Positions 42,975 through 54,140 of a stretch of DNA of 64,000 bases are shown in pieces. The stretch covers positions 1,301,001 to 1,365,000 of the forward strand of contig NZ_CP038141.1 of NCBI RefSeq assembly GCF_006542355.1, read 5' to 3'. Positions within the stretch are counted from its first letter, which is position 1. The number at the start of each line of letters is the position of its first letter. The notes beneath the pieces were generated by a model. That model ran no database searches. It was not told the origin of the DNA and saw nothing but the letters and a program-made list of their open reading frames with translations. Made by a program: the position numbers and the translations under genes. This stretch comes from Swingsia samuiensis. Its GTDB lineage: Bacteria; Pseudomonadota; Alphaproteobacteria; Acetobacterales; Acetobacteraceae.

Positions 42975-43805
42975 TTAAAGCTGACGATCGCGTTTAATAC
43001 GATCCCACGCAGCATTAATTCGAGCGACGCGCTCTAACGCGCGCTGGCGTTCAATGTCGCTTAAATTCTTTTGTGCCAAAACATCCGGATGATATTCACG
43101 CACGAGAGTGCGCCAGCGAATACGGACTTCTTGATCCGTTGCTGTATAAGAGATGCCAAGAACGCGATAAGCATCTGGCTCCCCGGTATTTGACGCACGC
43201 GTATTGCCGTTTTCTGCTCTTTCCCAAGCGCCGGGTGGTAACCCAAAGGCATGATGAACGCGCTTTAAGAAATCTAATTCTTTAGGGTGTAATTTTTTGT
43301 CGGAGCCAGTATCAGCACGGGCAATACGAAAAAGAGCAGCCATTAAATTTTCAAGAGGCGCTTTATCGCTGCTGTAAGCCTTACCCATCTCTAAAGCGTA
43401 CATTTCAAAATCATCCGTACGCTCGCGAGCACGGTCAAAAAGCATTCCAACTTCTTTGGTGTTATCAGGTGGAAATTGAAAGCAGGCTTTAAAGGCATTG
43501 ATTTCTGCTCGATTAACAGGCGCATCAATTTTGGCAAGCTTTGCACATAAAGCAACAAGGCCAATAGCATAAAGCTGGTCTTTTTTGCCTAACGCGGCAG
43601 CAACTTTAGCCGCGCCAAAAAATGCTGCACTATGAGGATCTGGCCGGCCACGGCTCGGAAAACGCTCACTCCAGCCCCCCGTAGAAGGGTTTAGGAGCGC
43701 ACCATTGTCCGCAGCATGCCCCAGAGCTGCTCCCATAAGAGCACCAAAAGGGCCGCCAACGGCAAAGCCTGCAACGCCCCCAAACATTTTTCCCCAAATA
43801 CCCAT
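42975..43805 (-). CDS. DjlA-like chaperone: TerB domain plus C-terminal J domain
   Basis: A 276-residue co-chaperone. The N-terminus has a glycine-rich hydrophobic hairpin (GKMFGGVAGFAVGGPFGALMGAALG), then a TerB-like domain (about residues 60-190; FGAAKVAAALGKKD), and a C-terminal J domain with the HPD motif in VREYHPDVLAQ, preceded by YRVLGISYTATDQEV. The J domain stimulates DnaK. This order is that of DjlA/DjiA. It is transcribed toward the preceding terminator. Confidence 0.9.
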   Translation of the reverse strand: MGIWGKMFGGVAGFAVGGPFGALMGAALGHAADNGALLNPSTGGWSERFPSRGRPDPHSAAFFGAAKVAAALGKKDQLYAIGLVALCAKLAKIDAPVNRAEINAFKACFQFPPDNTKEVGMLFDRARERTDDFEMYALEMGKAYSSDKAPLENLMAALFRIARADTGSDKKLHPKELDFLKRVHHAFGLPPGAWERAENGNTRASNTGEPDAYRVLGISYTATDQEVRIRWRTLVREYHPDVLAQKNLSDIERQRALERVARINAAWDRIKRDRQL

Positions 43806-43856
43806 AGATTTAATTTAGCATTCTCTTAAGAGGTCGCAAAGGAGGAATAGTTAAAG

Positions 43857-44081
43857 TTACTCTTCCTGAAAAGTTTTATTGGCATGAAGAGCCGCAATAC
43901 GTAAAGCAGAAGAAAGAGGACGATGTGGTGGGCGGCTAGCATCAATGGACGTGACGAATGCGGCAAAACTCATTTTCTGGTGTTGTGCTAATTTATCTAA
44001 AACTTCCCAGAATTCCGGCTCTAAAGCAATGGATGTACGATGACCTGCAAGTGAGATGCTGCGCTTGATAAGAAACGTCAT
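43857..44081 (-). CDS. Ribbon-helix-helix protein (RHH_4-like)
   Basis: A 74-residue protein with a compact ribbon-helix-helix pattern: SISLAGHRTSIALEPEFWEVLDKLA then MSFAAFVTSIDA. Family members bind DNA as dimers, and many are fused or linked to other genes. The ATG at 44081 overlaps the queG stop as ATGA and is preferred to a start at 44102, which would lie deep in queG. It is thus the last gene of a queG-rhh unit. Its target is unknown. Confidence 0.75.
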   Translation of the reverse strand: MTFLIKRSISLAGHRTSIALEPEFWEVLDKLAQHQKMSFAAFVTSIDASRPPHRPLSSALRIAALHANKTFQEE

Positions 44082-45133
44082 GAAAGTTGCTCCAAAGCCC
44101 ATTGAGCCGTTTCTCTAATATCTGCATCAGGGTCTGTTAAGTGTCGTTGGGCAGAAGGAATAAGCGTTATATCTTTTGAATTGCCAATAGCAATTAGCAC
44201 ATTACGTATAAAGCGATTGCGACCAATGCGCTTAACAGGAGAGCCAGAGAACATTTTGCGGAATTCTTGATCGTTTAACTGAGCAAGCTCTGCTAATGGA
44301 GGTTCGATAAGATCAGAACGCGCGCGTAGCTTTAGGTGTGAAGCTGTTTGAGCAAAGCGATTCCATGGGCAAGCCATAATACAATCATCACATCCATAAA
44401 TTCTGTTCCCGATTTGGGTTCTAAACTCGTGTGGAATAGGGCCCTTATGTTCGATAGTTAGATATGAAATGCACCGTCTGGCATCCATGCGGTAAGGCCC
44501 AATAAAAGCATTTGTTGGACACGCTGTGAGACATCGTGAGCAGCTTCCGCATTTTCCGCCTTGGGGAGAGGAGGGGGTTAATTCCAAAGTCGTATAAATC
44601 TCACCCAGTAAGAGCCATGATCCATGATGTCTGGAAACAAGGCACGTATGTTTGCCCTGCCATCCTAAATGAGCTTGCTCAGCGAGAGCACGTTCCGAAA
44701 CAGGAGCAGTATCTACAAATACTTTAACCTGAGTTTGTTCCCCGCCTTGTTTTACAACAAACTGTGCCAGTTGCTTCAGCATCCCTTTGATAACATCGTG
44801 ATAATCTCGATTTCGGGCATACACAGAGATATTGCCACAGCTTGGATTTTTTAACGTTTGATCAGGTTCCTCGGCTGGCGCATAAGAGAGCGCTAAGGAT
44901 ATAACGCTTTTTACTTCTGGCCATAAAGCTTGCGGATGGCTGCGTTGTTCAATGCGCGTTTCCATCCACGACATCGTGCCATGATACTCTTGTGCGACAA
45001 AAGCACGTAGTCCGTGTTCAATTTCTTTCGGTAAGTCTGCTTTGCAAAACCCTACGGCATCAAACCCAAGATGTTGGGCATGGAGGGTTATTGATTCTTC
45101 AAGAGATCGCTCGTGGGAAGAGGGAGATGGCAT
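44078..45133 (-). CDS. queG: Epoxyqueuosine reductase QueG
   Basis: A 351-residue cobalamin- and Fe-S-dependent enzyme performing the last step of queuosine synthesis in tRNA, epoxyqueuosine to queuosine. Two [4Fe-4S] motifs are intact: CGSCSRCLTACPTNAF and CDDCIMACPWN. The N-terminal part has the family phrases SYAPAEE and ARNRDYHDVIKGML. A HEAT-like tail closes the protein. It overlaps the RHH gene by 4 bases. tgt and queA lie on the same strand 1 kb away. Confidence 0.93.
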   Translation of the reverse strand: MPSPSSHERSLEESITLHAQHLGFDAVGFCKADLPKEIEHGLRAFVAQEYHGTMSWMETRIEQRSHPQALWPEVKSVISLALSYAPAEEPDQTLKNPSCGNISVYARNRDYHDVIKGMLKQLAQFVVKQGGEQTQVKVFVDTAPVSERALAEQAHLGWQGKHTCLVSRHHGSWLLLGEIYTTLELTPSSPQGGKCGSCSRCLTACPTNAFIGPYRMDARRCISYLTIEHKGPIPHEFRTQIGNRIYGCDDCIMACPWNRFAQTASHLKLRARSDLIEPPLAELAQLNDQEFRKMFSGSPVKRIGRNRFIRNVLIAIGNSKDITLIPSAQRHLTDPDADIRETAQWALEQLS

Positions 45134-45241
45134 GAGAGTTCACTCTATTGAGATAATGCGCAAAGCTACAAAACAGGATCTTTTTATTTGCGGAACATTC
45201 AGACATGATATTTTTTTCGTTTGTCCGGTGAGTGCTTTATT

Positions 45242-46138
45242 ATGCGCCGATCCTATATCACGTTAGATGTTTTTACAGATCAGATGTTTGGGGGCAACCC
45301 TTTAGCTGTTGTATTGAATGCGGAGGGTTTGTCTTCTGATCAAATGCAGAAAATAGCGATTGAATTTGGATATTCTGAAACAACGTTTGTTTTGCCGCCA
45401 CAGCATTCAGAGCATACTGCTCAAGTAAGGATTTTTACTCCTGGAGGAGAAATCCCTTTTGCAGGGCATCCCAATATTGGGACAGCTTTTGCCTTGGTCA
45501 TGCAAGCAGAAAAACAAGGAAAAAAGCTTCCAGATACGTTGCTTTTTGAGGAACAAGCTGGGACTGTTTTGGTAAAGCTATGGAGGCAGGGTGGTGCGGT
45601 CATTCAAGCAGAGCTAAGAGCTCCAGAGCAGCTTTCCAGACGCAGTCGGGCTTTGCCTGAAGCTGCTGCTGCGTGCTTGGGATTACAGCCAGAAGATATT
45701 CAAACGGACCATCATGCGCCCCAGATTATTTCAGTTGGATTGCCGTTTTTAATCGTTGAACTTACATCAAGAGATGCTTTGCGCCGGGCGCGCGGTGATT
45801 TGGTAACGCATTTAAATCATTTAAAGCCTTTAGGTGTTACATCAATATATGCCTATACGCGTGATCGTCTTGCGGAAGAGGAAAGTGATATTCAAGCAAG
45901 AATGTTTTCTCCCATTGATGGCATCGTAGAAGACCCCGCAACGGGGAGTGCAACCGCTGCAACGATTGCATTTTTATCGGTCTTAGAAAATGTAGAAGAA
46001 AATGCGCTTACCTTCTCACAAGGTGTGGATATGGGGCGTCCCAGCCTTTTAAAAGCGCGTTTTAAAGAGGGCTGGGCTTATGTCTTGGGAACAGCAGTTC
46101 CTGTGATGGAAGGTTGTTTGGTGGCAGCAGCAGACTAG
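45242..46138 (+). CDS. PhzF-family isomerase/epimerase
   Basis: A 298-residue protein of the PhzF family (diaminopimelate-epimerase fold), whose members isomerise small substrates; most have unknown function. The N-terminal phrase [15 protein letters not shown], the catalytic glutamate in FGYSETTFV and the later [16 protein letters not shown] are diagnostic. The ATG at 45242 with GGTGAG upstream is preferred to the TTG at 45221. It lies between queG and tgt on the opposite strand and overlaps the tgt 3' end by four bases; no link to phenazines is implied. Confidence 0.88.
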   Translation: MRRSYITLDVFTDQMFGGNPLAVVLNAEGLSSDQMQKIAIEFGYSETTFVLPPQHSEHTAQVRIFTPGGEIPFAGHPNIGTAFALVMQAEKQGKKLPDTLLFEEQAGTVLVKLWRQGGAVIQAELRAPEQLSRRSRALPEAAAACLGLQPEDIQTDHHAPQIISVGLPFLIVELTSRDALRRARGDLVTHLNHLKPLGVTSIYAYTRDRLAEEESDIQARMFSPIDGIVEDPATGSATAATIAFLSVLENVEENALTFSQGVDMGRPSLLKARFKEGWAYVLGTAVPVMEGCLVAAAD

Positions 46139-47301
46139 AGCGCAAGTTGAGGCATCGGCCATTCATCTTCAGTCCAATCTCCTTGTGCCCAGTCTTGGCG
46201 TAATTTCTGGGCGACTTCAGTAAGGTTCCCTGCGATGATCGCTTGTCGGATTGTGCGCATGAGACGTTGATAATACGCCAAATTATGCCATGTCAGGAGC
46301 ATGGGGCCGAGTATTTCGTTTGCGCGGAATAAGTGATGAAAATAAGCCCGTGTGTATTTACCGGCCATAGGGCTGTCATCATGAGGAGTAATGGGGCGCG
46401 TATCTTCTGCAAAGCGAGCATTACGTAAATTAATGGTGCCGCGTTCTGTATAAGCACGTGCGGTGCGTCCTGCGCGGGAAGGCATCACACAGTCGAACAT
46501 ATCGACTCCTCTCATGACGGCACCAAGAAGGTCATCCGGTGTTCCAACTCCCATGAGGTAACGTGCTTTATCTTGCGGGAGGAGAGGCGTGGTAAAGTCA
46601 AGGGTGGAGAACATAAGTTCCTGTCCTTCCCCCACAGCTAAACCGCCTATGGCATAGCCTTCAAAGCCAATATCTGTGAGTGCTTTTACAGAAGCTTCAC
46701 GAAGTTCTTTTTCCGTTCCGCCTTGGACAATCCCAAATTGCCCGTATCCATCACGTGCAACAAAGGCTTCGCGTGAGCGTGCCGCCCATCGCATCGACAT
46801 TTCCATAGATTTACGAAGGACATCAGGCGTTGCCGGTAAAGCAGGACATTCGTCAAAGGCCATCGTAATGGTAGCATCAAGCTTATATTGAATGTCTGTA
46901 GAGCTTTCAGGGGTGAGCCTATGCTTGCTGCCATCAATATGAGAGCGGAATGTCACGCCATCTTCATCCAGTTTACGAAGAGCGCCTAAAGACATCACCT
47001 GAAAGCCACCAGAGTCCGTTAAAATGGGCCCCGGCCAATCCATCATTTTATGTAGTCCACCTAGCTTTTGAACCCGGTCTGCATTGGGGCGTAACATGAG
47101 GTGATAAGTGTTCCCAAGTACGATCCCTGCACCAGTGGATCGGACTGCGTCCATCGTCATGCCTTTTACCGTGCCAACGGTTCCGACGGGCATGAATGTT
47201 GGTGTCTGAACAACACCATGGCGGGTGTGAAGGTGCCCAGCGCGTGCCTGTCCGCATGTTGCTTCTGGGATCCATGTCATTTTTTGTGTTGGTTCAGTCA
47301 T
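46135..47301 (-). CDS. tgt: tRNA-guanine transglycosylase Tgt lacking the usual zinc cysteines
   Basis: A 388-residue Tgt, which exchanges guanine-34 for preQ1 in GUN-anticodon tRNAs. Catalytic Asp residues lie in [12 protein letters not shown] and [11 protein letters not shown]. The conserved C-terminal zinc site CxCxxC...H of bacterial Tgt should fall before the TRAYFHHLF segment, but the sequence there is [18 protein letters not shown], with no cysteine; only the histidine remains. The gene is joined to queA by a 4-base overlap. The protein otherwise looks complete. Confidence 0.93.
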   Translation of the reverse strand: MTEPTQKMTWIPEATCGQARAGHLHTRHGVVQTPTFMPVGTVGTVKGMTMDAVRSTGAGIVLGNTYHLMLRPNADRVQKLGGLHKMMDWPGPILTDSGGFQVMSLGALRKLDEDGVTFRSHIDGSKHRLTPESSTDIQYKLDATITMAFDECPALPATPDVLRKSMEMSMRWAARSREAFVARDGYGQFGIVQGGTEKELREASVKALTDIGFEGYAIGGLAVGEGQELMFSTLDFTTPLLPQDKARYLMGVGTPDDLLGAVMRGVDMFDCVMPSRAGRTARAYTERGTINLRNARFAEDTRPITPHDDSPMAGKYTRAYFHHLFRANEILGPMLLTWHNLAYYQRLMRTIRQAIIAGNLTEVAQKLRQDWAQGDWTEDEWPMPQLAL

Positions 47302-48341
47302 GAACGGCGCTCCAAGAGGCAGGCATCTCCATACGAATAGAAACGAAGATGATTGGAAATGGCATAGTGGTAAGCATTGCGCATGGTATCTGTCCCGCTA
47401 AAGGCGCAGACCAACATGAACAGTGTTGAACGTGGTAGATGGAAGTTGGTCATGAGTAGGTCAACAGCTTTGAAGCGGTAGCCGGGTTTAATGAAAATGG
47501 AAGTTTCGCCTTGCCATGGCTGGACGGTTCCATCTTCTTGAGCAGCGCTTTCGAGTAGCCTTAAAGACGTTGTGCCGACAGCAATAATGCGGCCGCCTCG
47601 TGCTTTTGTTTGATTAATGAGATCTGCCGTGCTGGCATCAATCTCTCCCCATTCAGCATGCATTTTATGTTCTGCAATCGATGATCGAACGGGGAGGAAC
47701 GTTCCTGCACCAACGTGGAGTGTTAAGGTGCGGCGTTCAATACCCTTTTGTGCCAAGGCCTCAAGCAGTTCTGGTGTGAAGTGGAGGCCTGCTGTAGGGG
47801 CTGCGACAGCGCCGCGTTTTTCAGAGAAAATGGTTCGGTAATCATTGTCATCTTGTGGGGTCGGCCCAAGAGGGCGTTCAATATAAGGAGGAAGAGCCAA
47901 AGCACCGACGCGTTCTAAGAAAGCGTCAAATTCATCACCTTCGACAGAAAAACGTAAGCTGATGGCGCCATCCCCTTCATTGGTTATAATGGTAGCCGTC
48001 ACAGGGTCATCGTTAAAATGAAGAATATCGTCGGGTTTGAGTTTGCGGGAGTTGCGAGCAAGGGCGTGCCAGCTTCCATCTGCTAAAATACGATCCAGCG
48101 TAATGCCAATTTTAGCTTCTCCGCGTTTTGCCGAAAGCTGTGCGCGAATTACTTCCGTATTATTGGCAATAAGAAGATCTCCTTCTCGTAAAAAAGAAGG
48201 GAGATCACGAACGGTATAAGTCTGGAGTTCGTGGCCGGGGCGAACATGTAAAAGTTTTGCGCTATCGCGAGGGCGGGCTGGTTCGATTGCAATATGATCG
48301 TGTGGGAGATCAAAATCGAATGGAGTAAGTTCATCCGTCAT
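47298..48341 (-). CDS. queA: S-adenosylmethionine:tRNA ribosyltransferase-isomerase QueA
   Basis: A 347-residue enzyme that transfers and isomerises the ribosyl part of SAM onto preQ1-tRNA, giving epoxyqueuosine. The start region [24 protein letters not shown], the middle [14 protein letters not shown] and the end [12 protein letters not shown] match QueA. The ATG at 48341 is used instead of a longer in-frame start at 48389. It is upstream of tgt in a two-gene unit with ATGA overlap. Confidence 0.95.
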   Translation of the reverse strand: MTDELTPFDFDLPHDHIAIEPARPRDSAKLLHVRPGHELQTYTVRDLPSFLREGDLLIANNTEVIRAQLSAKRGEAKIGITLDRILADGSWHALARNSRKLKPDDILHFNDDPVTATIITNEGDGAISLRFSVEGDEFDAFLERVGALALPPYIERPLGPTPQDDNDYRTIFSEKRGAVAAPTAGLHFTPELLEALAQKGIERRTLTLHVGAGTFLPVRSSIAEHKMHAEWGEIDASTADLINQTKARGGRIIAVGTTSLRLLESAAQEDGTVQPWQGETSIFIKPGYRFKAVDLLMTNFHLPRSTLFMLVCAFSGTDTMRNAYHYAISNHLRFYSYGDACLLERRS

Positions 48342-48425
48342 GCGAAGCTCTGTAGCAGGTTCGGGTATAGAAAAGACATATAAAATCAAGCAATAAGAAA
48401 TTAATGTATAAGCAAGCGGAGGTGC

Positions 48426-49214
48426 TTAACCAAGGCCCGGCATACGTTTGGCTTTCTGCCACAAATCTTCAAGAGTTTGTAACTCTTGTTCCTTCATCAC
48501 TTTACCCTCTTTAGAGAGCATGGATTCCATGGCTTCAAAGCGGCGTGTGAATTTTTTGTTGCTACGACGTAAAGCAGCTTCAGGGTCAAGGTTGAGTTTG
48601 CGTGCAAGGCTGGCAACGGTAAAAAGGACATCCCCCAGTTCATCTTCTATACGGTCTTTATCGCCATTCAGTTCATGCTTTAGTTCTGTAATTTCTTCCA
48701 GAACTTTATTCAGAACCTCTTCTGGTTCATCCCAGTCAAACCCCACGCGAGATGCTCGGCTGCATAGTTTTGAGGCGCGTGTTAAGGCCGGTAAGGAGTG
48801 AGCAATGCCGGCAAGGGCACCAAATTCAGACCGGGCATGACGTTCTTTTTCTTTGCTTTGTTCCCAGTTAAAAGAGTCGGGGTTTTTATCTTCAAAAATA
48901 TGTGGGTGCCGTCTGACCAGTTTATCAGCGATCAGGCCTGCAACCGTATTGAAATTAAAAAGCTGATGCTCATCTGCTATTTGAGCTTGAAAAACGACTT
49001 GTAATAAAAGGTCTCCCAATTCATCAGGGAGCGCGTCTTGGTCGTTGCGATCAATAGCGTCCATGACTTCATATGCTTCTTCAATGGCAAATGGAGCAAG
49101 GGTGGTAGGGGTTTGTTCAATATCCCAAGGGCAACCATGGTGAGGGTCACGGAGTTGTTTCATAATTGAAAGTAAGCGATCGACTTGATACGGTGGAAAA
49201 GTTTTTTGTGTCAT
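48426..49214 (-). CDS. mazG: MazG nucleoside triphosphate pyrophosphohydrolase
   Basis: A 262-residue protein with two MazG halves. The first has PHHGCPWDIEQT, then EEAYEVMDAI and DELGDLLLQVVF; the second has EEITELKHELNGD and DRIEDELGDVLFTVASLARKL, the acidic Mg-binding motifs. It cleaves NTPs to NMP and pyrophosphate, clearing aberrant nucleotides. The length is typical for full-length MazG. Confidence 0.93.
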   Translation of the reverse strand: MTQKTFPPYQVDRLLSIMKQLRDPHHGCPWDIEQTPTTLAPFAIEEAYEVMDAIDRNDQDALPDELGDLLLQVVFQAQIADEHQLFNFNTVAGLIADKLVRRHPHIFEDKNPDSFNWEQSKEKERHARSEFGALAGIAHSLPALTRASKLCSRASRVGFDWDEPEEVLNKVLEEITELKHELNGDKDRIEDELGDVLFTVASLARKLNLDPEAALRRSNKKFTRRFEAMESMLSKEGKVMKEQELQTLEDLWQKAKRMPGLG

Positions 49215-49346
49215 GGTGATAAGGCGCTTTTGTTACCCAAGAGTATGGATGTTAGTTCTGTGATCTTTGAGATGGCAGAAGTGTGATTGCAAGAGTAAGA
49301 TAGCTCAACTTTAGTCAAAAGAGTGTTTTAAAAGGATCTATAGTTT

Positions 49347-50252
49347 ATGGCGAAGGTTTTTATCGATGGCGAAGCTGGCACAACAGGGTTGGGTATTCGT
49401 CAGCGTATCGAAGCGTTGCCAGAAGCTTTAGGCATTGAACTTCTTTCTATTGATGCGAGTTTGCGGAAAGACTTATCCGCTCGCCAAGAGATGATCCAAA
49501 AAGCTGACGTTGCTATTTTGTGCTTACCGGATGATGCCGCGCGTGAAGTGGTAACGCAGATGAGTGGAACGGATACAAAAATTTTGGATGCAAGTACCGT
49601 ACACCGTGTAGCAGAGGGCTGGACGTATGGTTTCCCTGAAATGGAAGGCGATCAGAGCAATTTAATCCGCTCTTCAGCGCGCGTTGCGAATCCTGGTTGT
49701 TATCCGACGGGGGCAATTTCTCTACTGCGTCCACTGGTAAAGGCTGGAATGCTTTCAAGTGACTATCCAGTCTCGATTAATGCTGTTTCGGGGTATAGTG
49801 GAGCAGGGAAAAGCGCGATTGAGTCTCATGAAAAAGAAGGTGGTCCAGCATTTTTCCTGTATGCGTTAGGGCTGGAGCATAAGCACTTACCTGAAATTCA
49901 GTATTATTCAGGCTTAGATAAGTCACCTCTTTTTGTGCCGTCAGTTGGGCATTTTGCACAAGGAATGATTGTTTCTATTCCTTTGTACCTTTCGGAGTTG
50001 TCAGGGAAGGTAACACCTGCTGATGTGCAAGCTGCTTTAGAGCAAACATATAAGGGCAGTGAATACGTTAAGGTGATGTCTCCAGAAACGAAGTTATTGG
50101 CAGAAACTCTGGCTGGAACCAATAATATGGAATTACGCGTGCATAGCGATAGTAAGGGCGAGAAAGTGTTGCTTACAGCGAGCTTGGATAACCTTGGTAA
50201 GGGGGCATCAGGCGCTGCTTTGCAAAATCTTCTTCTCATGCTTGGACATTAA
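49347..50252 (+). CDS. argC: N-acetyl-gamma-glutamyl-phosphate reductase, type 2 (ArgC)
   Basis: A 301-residue NADPH-dependent enzyme of arginine biosynthesis. The N-terminus [18 protein letters not shown] and the catalytic [14 protein letters not shown] identify the short type-2 family. The conserved [10 protein letters not shown] follows. It stands as a single gene with AAAGGA before the ATG; no arginine gene adjoins it. Confidence 0.95.
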   Translation: MAKVFIDGEAGTTGLGIRQRIEALPEALGIELLSIDASLRKDLSARQEMIQKADVAILCLPDDAAREVVTQMSGTDTKILDASTVHRVAEGWTYGFPEMEGDQSNLIRSSARVANPGCYPTGAISLLRPLVKAGMLSSDYPVSINAVSGYSGAGKSAIESHEKEGGPAFFLYALGLEHKHLPEIQYYSGLDKSPLFVPSVGHFAQGMIVSIPLYLSELSGKVTPADVQAALEQTYKGSEYVKVMSPETKLLAETLAGTNNMELRVHSDSKGEKVLLTASLDNLGKGASGAALQNLLLMLGH

Positions 50253-50308
50253 TTTTTTTTAGGGTCTAGCCCTTGAGAAAAAAATAGAATATAGAACGCG
50301 GAGTTCCA

Positions 50309-50394
50309 GCGAGAGTGGCGGAATGGTAGACGCAGTCGGCTCAAAATCGACCGCCTTAACAGGCATGGGGGTTCAAGTCCCCCCTCTCGCACCA
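50309..50394 (+). tRNA. tRNA-Leu(CAA)
   Basis: The acceptor stem GCGAGAG pairs with CTCTCGC before ACCA. The anticodon stem GTCGG pairs with TCGAC around CTCAAAA, giving anticodon CAA (TTG codons). A long variable arm (CGCCTTAACAGGCATG region) and the T-arm GGGGGTTCAAGTCCCCC confirm a class II tRNA-Leu. CCA is encoded. Confidence 0.95.
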
Positions 50395-50442
50395 GATACA
50401 CGATCCGATCGTATCTGATGATTCCATAAGACCGAGACGTGT

Positions 50443-51600
50443 ATGTCCAAACCTTCCGTTAGACCCTCCCGTCCGTTCTTTTCCTCAGGCCCTTGCGCGA
50501 AACGTCCTGGATGGTCCTTGCAGCAGCTGGACCAAGCCTTTGTTGGGCGATCTCATCGGACCCCAGAAGGGAAAGCGCGCCTTAAAGAAGTTATTACGCG
50601 CTCTAAGGATATTCTTGGTATACCAGAGGATTGGCGTGTTGGCATTGTTCCAGCATCAGATACGGGTGCGGTAGAGATGGTGCTCTGGGCTCTGGCGGGG
50701 GAGAGGGGAATGGATGTCCTCTCCTTTGAAAGCTTTTCAGGCACGTGGGCGCAAGATCTGCGTGATATTCTCCAAATTTCAGATTTGCGCGTTTTGGAAG
50801 CTCCCTATGGTCAGCTTCCGGATTTGGCGTCTGTTGATTGGTCAAGAGATGTTGTCCTGACATGGAATGGAACCACGTCTGGTATTTGTATCCCTCACAA
50901 GGATGTTATTCCGCTGCATCATGATGGGCTTGTGATTTGTGATGCTACATCTGCGGCCTTTGCGATGGATTTACCGTGGGACCGTTTGGATGTAGTGACA
51001 TGGTCATGGCAGAAAGCCCTTGGAGGGGAAGCAGCTCATGGGATGCTTGCTCTGAGCCCGAGAGCCGCTGAGCGCTTGTCAAAAGCTCCCCAAAGGCCAT
51101 TACCAAAAATCTTTCGTTTATCCGGGAAGAAGGGTTTACTAGAAGCTGTTTTTCAGGGAGACACAATTAATACCCCCTCTATGCTATGCGTTGAAGATGC
51201 ATTGGATGGCTTGCGTTGGGCCGAAAAAATAGGTGGGCTGCCAGCCTTACAAAAGCGTTCTCGTGAGAATTTAAAGCTTCTTGAAGCATGGGTAGCAAAA
51301 ACGGATTGGCTTGATTTTCTTGCAGAAGACCCAGCAAGCCGTTCAAGTACGTCAATCTGTTTAAAGATTGTTGCTCCGTGGTTTGAGAAGCTGAATACAG
51401 AGGAACGTCTTAAGGTTGTGAAACATCTGACAGGTTTGGTTGCGGCGGAAGAAGCAGGGTATGATCTCGCCTCTTACCGGGATGCTCCTGCTGGCTTGCG
51501 GATATGGGGTGGTGCTACCGTGGATGCGGAAGATATCCAGAAATTGCTTCCTTGGTTGGAGTGGGCGTATGAACGGACGCTAAAGGAGTTCTCGGTATGA
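50443..51600 (+). CDS. serC: Phosphoserine aminotransferase SerC
   Basis: A 385-residue PLP enzyme that converts 3-phosphohydroxypyruvate to phosphoserine. The opening [15 protein letters not shown] and the lysine-bearing [15 protein letters not shown] segment are those of alphaproteobacterial SerC. It overlaps the hisZ gene by four bases, an unexpected amino-acid gene pair for a two-gene unit. No serA is next to it in the window. Confidence 0.92.
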   Translation: MSKPSVRPSRPFFSSGPCAKRPGWSLQQLDQAFVGRSHRTPEGKARLKEVITRSKDILGIPEDWRVGIVPASDTGAVEMVLWALAGERGMDVLSFESFSGTWAQDLRDILQISDLRVLEAPYGQLPDLASVDWSRDVVLTWNGTTSGICIPHKDVIPLHHDGLVICDATSAAFAMDLPWDRLDVVTWSWQKALGGEAAHGMLALSPRAAERLSKAPQRPLPKIFRLSGKKGLLEAVFQGDTINTPSMLCVEDALDGLRWAEKIGGLPALQKRSRENLKLLEAWVAKTDWLDFLAEDPASRSSTSICLKIVAPWFEKLNTEERLKVVKHLTGLVAAEEAGYDLASYRDAPAGLRIWGGATVDAEDIQKLLPWLEWAYERTLKEFSV

Positions 51601-52736
51601 GCCTTTATTCAGAACGCCCAAGCATTGCTCTTTTGCCATCCGGTTTTGCGGATTTACTCCCCGGTGAAGCAGAGGCTGAAGCACGTGGCATAGCGACCGT
51701 AATGGAAACGTTTTCCCGTTACGGATATGAGCGTGTACGTCCGCCGTTGGTGGAATTTGAGGCTTCGCTGCTGAGTGGTTCAGGCTCTTCTCTTGCGACA
51801 CAGACGTTTCGTTTGATGGACCCTGAAACACATCGGATGATGGCTATTCGCCCTGATATGACGACGCAAATTGCACGTATTGCAAGCGTTCGATTAAAAG
51901 ATGTCGCTCGACCATTAAGGCTTTCCTATTCTGGGAGCTGCATTGTCGTTGGTAATCAGGGCAGAGAAGCAGACCGGCAGATATCTCAGGCAGGAATAGA
52001 ACTCATTGGGCCTGATTCTGCGCAGGCGGATGCAGAGGTTGTCGCTTTGGGTGCAAAAGCCTTGGCCGCTTTGAATATTGCCGGGGTTTCTTTTGACTTA
52101 TCAATGCCGGGAATGGTGTTGGAGCTTGTAGAGCAATCAATCGACCCAGAGCATAAAGATGCTTTATTGCATGCGCTTGATCGTAAGGATGTCAGTGCCG
52201 TTGGTGAGCTGGGCGGTTCAATTGCAGACATCTTGAAAGCAATGTTGGGGGCGACAGGACCTGCAGAGCAGGCATTGGATAAATTAGCCAACCTCGAGTT
52301 CTCAGGCTCTGTTTTGGCTCATTTTGAACGCTTAAGGGCGTCTGTGAAAGCCATTCGAGAGAGCGCTCCGCAGCTTCATTTAACGATTGATCCGGTTGAT
52401 TTTCGTGGATGGCAGTACCACACAGGTTTGTGTGTTACGATTTTCTCTACGCATTCTCGTGAAGAACTTGGCCGAGGTGGGCGGTATCTGGCTTGGGATG
52501 AGCCCGCATGCGGGTTAACATTGCGGCCACAGGCTTTGTTGAGGGCTGCTCCGAAAGGATCGGTTAAATTACGCTGCTATGTCCCCGCAAAGCTTGATGA
52601 CCAACAACTATCCACGTTACATGATGAGGGGTTTGCTACTGTTTCAGCATTAGATGGGGCAGCAGATCCCATGGTTGAAGCACAGCGTTTGCGTTGTACG
52701 CACATTTGGAAAGATGGTGCGATTTCAGCACTATAA
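51597..52736 (+). CDS. hisZ: ATP phosphoribosyltransferase regulatory subunit HisZ
   Basis: A 379-residue class II aminoacyl-tRNA synthetase paralogue without an anticodon-binding domain. It activates the short HisG enzyme. Typical phrases are [52 protein letters not shown] and ELGRGGRYL. HisG itself is not in the window. It begins in the last codons of serC and is coupled to it. Confidence 0.85.
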   Translation: MSLYSERPSIALLPSGFADLLPGEAEAEARGIATVMETFSRYGYERVRPPLVEFEASLLSGSGSSLATQTFRLMDPETHRMMAIRPDMTTQIARIASVRLKDVARPLRLSYSGSCIVVGNQGREADRQISQAGIELIGPDSAQADAEVVALGAKALAALNIAGVSFDLSMPGMVLELVEQSIDPEHKDALLHALDRKDVSAVGELGGSIADILKAMLGATGPAEQALDKLANLEFSGSVLAHFERLRASVKAIRESAPQLHLTIDPVDFRGWQYHTGLCVTIFSTHSREELGRGGRYLAWDEPACGLTLRPQALLRAAPKGSVKLRCYVPAKLDDQQLSTLHDEGFATVSALDGAADPMVEAQRLRCTHIWKDGAISAL

Positions 52737-52780
52737 GATTTTCATACAGTATTATTTCTAGAAGCTAAGGAAGCCAGTTT

Positions 52781-54070
52781 ATGTCTAATGTCACCGTAAT
52801 CGGAACCCAATGGGGAGACGAGGGTAAGGGCAAAATTGTAGATTGGCTTGCTAGCCGAGCTGATATTGTTGTGCGTTTTCAAGGTGGCCATAACGCCGGT
52901 CACACGCTTGTTGTAGGCGATCAGGTTTATAAGCTTTCCTTATTGCCATCTGGTTTGGTCCGTGGCCAGATTGGTGTCATTGGGAATGGTGTTGTTATTG
53001 ATCCGAAAGCTTTGTTGGCTGAGATTGATCGTGTTGCCGGCCAAGGACTGAAGGTTAATCCTGAAACATTATGGATTGCAGAAAATGCGCCATTAATTTT
53101 ACCCGTTCATGGAGCATTGGATCGTGCGCGTGAAGCAGCGCGTGGAGAGCGGAAAATTGGAACAACCGGTCGTGGTATTGGCCCAGCTTACGAAGATAAA
53201 GTAGCGCGTCGCGCAATCCGTATTTGTGACTTGGTAGAGCCTGAAACTTTAGACTGGAAGCTGGATGAAGTTTTACTACACCATAATACGCTACTTGCTG
53301 GACTTGGGGCCCCCATCTTCACCAAAGATGAGCTTAAAGAGTTTTTAGCTGAAATAACCCCTCGGATTATCCCATTTGCTTGCCCGGTATGGGAGCGTTT
53401 GGATGAGGCACGTAGAGCAGGGCGTCGTATTCTGTTTGAAGGCGCGCAGGCTGTTATGTTGGATGTCGATCATGGGACATATCCTTTCGTTACGAGTTCC
53501 AATACCGTTGCAGCGGTTGCAGCTTCAGGTAGTGGTGTAAGCCCATCATCAATAGGGTTTGTTTTGGGGATTGCCAAAGCGTATACAACCCGTGTGGGTG
53601 AAGGGCCATTTCCAACAGAGTTGTTTGATGATGTTGGTCGGAAAATCGGCGAACGGGGGCATGAGTTTGGTACAGTGACTGGCCGTCCTCGTCGGTGTGG
53701 ATGGTTTGATGCTGTGATGGTTCGACAAGCCGCTCGTGTTGGTGGGGTTACGGGGATTGCTTTAACGAAGCTAGATGTTTTGGATGGATTAGAAGAGATA
53801 TCCATTTGCATTGGTTATGAGCTGGATGGAAAACACGTTAAATTATTCCCATCTGCTCCCGGCGCACAAGCGCGCGTAAAACCTGTTTATGAAACGATGC
53901 CAGGTTGGCAGGAAAGTACGGCAGGAGCACGTTCATGGGCGGAACTGCCTGCTCAAGCTATTAAGTACATTCGCCGCATTGAAGAGTTGATTGAAGCCCC
54001 AGTAACCCTTCTTTCTACAAGTCCAGAAAGAGATGATACCATTTTGGTACGTGATCCTTTTGAAGACTAA
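52781..54070 (+). CDS. purA: Adenylosuccinate synthetase PurA
   Basis: A 429-residue GTP-dependent enzyme making adenylosuccinate from IMP and aspartate. The N-terminal P-loop [18 protein letters not shown], the GHNAGHT motif, the [22 protein letters not shown] segment and the C-terminal [13 protein letters not shown] are all intact. AAGGAAG precedes the ATG. It closes the serC-hisZ-purA run. Confidence 0.97.
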   Translation: MSNVTVIGTQWGDEGKGKIVDWLASRADIVVRFQGGHNAGHTLVVGDQVYKLSLLPSGLVRGQIGVIGNGVVIDPKALLAEIDRVAGQGLKVNPETLWIAENAPLILPVHGALDRAREAARGERKIGTTGRGIGPAYEDKVARRAIRICDLVEPETLDWKLDEVLLHHNTLLAGLGAPIFTKDELKEFLAEITPRIIPFACPVWERLDEARRAGRRILFEGAQAVMLDVDHGTYPFVTSSNTVAAVAASGSGVSPSSIGFVLGIAKAYTTRVGEGPFPTELFDDVGRKIGERGHEFGTVTGRPRRCGWFDAVMVRQAARVGGVTGIALTKLDVLDGLEEISICIGYELDGKHVKLFPSAPGAQARVKPVYETMPGWQESTAGARSWAELPAQAIKYIRRIEELIEAPVTLLSTSPERDDTILVRDPFED

Positions 54071-54095
54071 TATATACCCAAAATAGGGTATTATT

Positions 54096-54128
54096 CCGTT
54101 AAGAGCTTTATGAGGAGGCTCTTAACGG
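54096..54128. terminator. Hairpin between convergent purA and ftsY
   Basis: CCGTTAAGAGC (54096-54106) pairs perfectly with GCTCTTAACGG (54118-54128) around an 11-base loop. A short T-rich stretch follows on the plus strand. It separates the convergent genes. Confidence 0.7.
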
Positions 54129-54140
54129 AGGTTTTAGTGG

